The notes under the pieces are model-generated. The model made no database searches. It saw only the letters and a program-made list of their open reading frames with translations, and had not been told where the DNA came from. A stretch of DNA of 7,026 nucleotides, taken from the NCBI GenBank assembly GCA_013695175.1, contig JACDAZ010000520.1, forward strand, positions 1 to 7,026. The letters run 5' to 3'. The translations under genes and the position numbers were made by a program. Position 1 is the stretch's first letter. The number at the start of each line of letters is the position of its first letter. Positions 6,031 to 7,026 of this stretch are shown piece after piece. The stretch comes from Flavisolibacter sp. (GTDB lineage: Bacteria; Bacteroidota; Bacteroidia; Chitinophagales; Chitinophagaceae).

Positions 6031-7026
6031 CTATGCAATTGTAATGGATTCATCAAGATATACATCCTGAATAGCTTCTAGCATTTTTACACCTTCATTA
6101 AAAGGACGTTGAAATGCTTTTCTTCCTAATATCAATCCCATTCCGCCTGCACGCTTATTTACTACCGCTGTAGTAATAGCATCTACCAGGTCACTTTCAC
6201 CCTTACTTTCTCCACCACTGTTTATTAAACCAACACGACCACTATAACAATTTAATACCTGGTAGCGTGTAAGATCAATAGGATGATCAGACGTTAATTT
6301 TTCATAAACCAGCTTATGTGTTTTACCGTGTTTGGTTGCTGTATAACCACCGTTATTGGTAGGTAATTTTTGTTTTATAATATCAGCCTGTAAGGTTACA
6401 CCCAGGTGGTTTGCCTGTCCTGTTAAATCAGCAGAAGTATGATAATCTGTATCACCCACTTTAAATGAATTGTTACGTGTATAGCACCACAGAATTGTTG
6501 TCATACCTAATTCATGCGCATATTGAAAAGCTTCTGCCACTTCTTTTAATTGTCGAGTACTTTCTGCACTTCCCCAATATATAGTTGCACCCACTGCCAC
6601 AGCACCCATATCCCATGCACTTTTTATAGTTCCAAACATAGTTTGATCAAACCTGTTTGGCATACTTAAAAATTCATTGTGGTTGATCTTTACAATAAAA
6701 GGAATTTTATGTGCATACTTACGGCTCATTATACCCAGCACCCCATACGTTGAAGCAACACCATTACAACCACCTTCAATAGCTAATTTGATGATATTTT
6801 CAGGATCAAAATATATTGGATTAGGCGCAAAGGCAGATCCGGCACTATGTTCTATACCCTGGTCAACAGGAAAAATGCTGCAATAACCTGTGTTTCCTAA
6901 ACGGCCATGACTTAACAGATTTTGCAGGTTGCGTAATACCTGGTTGCTGCGGTTACTGTTAATCCATGTATCATCTACATGTGAAGGAGAAGGTAAATGA
7001 ATGGTATCTTTTTCAATGGTTTTACA
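6031..7026 (-). CDS. fbaB: Class I fructose-bisphosphate aldolase (DhnA/FbaB type), 5'-truncated by window edge
   Basis: The enzyme interconverts fructose 1,6-bisphosphate with dihydroxyacetone phosphate and glyceraldehyde 3-phosphate in cytoplasmic glycolysis and gluconeogenesis, by Schiff-base chemistry without metal. The minus-strand frame is open to the window edge, giving 332 codons including the stop. The GTG at 6741 is internal, because conserved sequence precedes it ([14 protein letters not shown], then FDPENI and [13 protein letters not shown]). The whole visible chain lines up with Escherichia coli FbaB as I remember it (about 350 residues), down to the shared C terminus YLD-x-x-ITIA, so roughly 19 N-terminal residues are missing. 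Other landmarks are [45 protein letters not shown] and [16 protein letters not shown], the last two being phosphate-binding glycine segments. The Schiff-base lysine is probably the first Lys of ADIIKQK (codon 6375-6373). The terminator just downstream marks the end of the transcript. Confidence 0.95.
   Translation of the reverse strand, partial: CKTIEKDTIHLPSPSHVDDTWINSNRSNQVLRNLQNLLSHGRLGNTGYCSIFPVDQGIEHSAGSAFAPNPIYFDPENIIKLAIEGGCNGVASTYGVLGIMSRKYAHKIPFIVKINHNEFLSMPNRFDQTMFGTIKSAWDMGAVAVGATIYWGSAESTRQLKEVAEAFQYAHELGMTTILWCYTRNNSFKVGDTDYHTSADLTGQANHLGVTLQADIIKQKLPTNNGGYTATKHGKTHKLVYEKLTSDHPIDLTRYQVLNCYSGRVGLINSGGESKGESDLVDAITTAVVNKRAGGMGLILGRKAFQRPFNEGVKMLEAIQDVYLDESITIA

Overview
The window looks like ordinary chromosome from an AT-rich member of the Bacteroidota, probably near Chitinophagaceae (the rank is inference). 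Supporting signs are: translation starts without Shine-Dalgarno sequences; a TAnnTTTG-type -7 promoter element before the peroxiredoxin gene; a small lipoprotein of a type common in that phylum; exported proteins whose signal peptides end in A-x-A followed by Gln; and an Asp-box propeller protein. I see no mobile elements, CRISPR arrays, tRNA or rRNA.

Left part (1-2628, + strand): a probable two-gene operon. The first gene, cut by the left edge, encodes an internally duplicated DUF1538-type membrane protein. The second, 18 bases downstream, encodes a 370-residue protein that I read as three PII-like domains in tandem on one chain. Classical PII proteins are homotrimers that regulate membrane transporters (GlnK on AmtB), so a covalent triple PII beside a duplicated transporter-like protein is the most interesting item here. 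A strong hairpin at 2651-2675 closes this unit and faces the lipoprotein gene on the other strand.

Middle part (2698-4859): a small minus-strand lipoprotein with a DUF6799-like region; a stand-alone CheY-like response regulator on the + strand; then about 490 bases without an intact gene. Those bases hold the frameshifted remains of an SRPBCC (START/polyketide-cyclase fold) gene. An exported thioredoxin-fold peroxiredoxin-like protein follows.

Right part (4856-7026, minus strand): a secreted Ycf48-like Asp-box beta-propeller whose stop codon shares a TTAA tetranucleotide with the stop of the convergent peroxiredoxin gene; a factor-independent terminator; and most of a class I fructose-bisphosphate aldolase (fbaB) cut by the right edge.

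Apart from the DUF1538/PII pair, the neighbouring genes look functionally unrelated.
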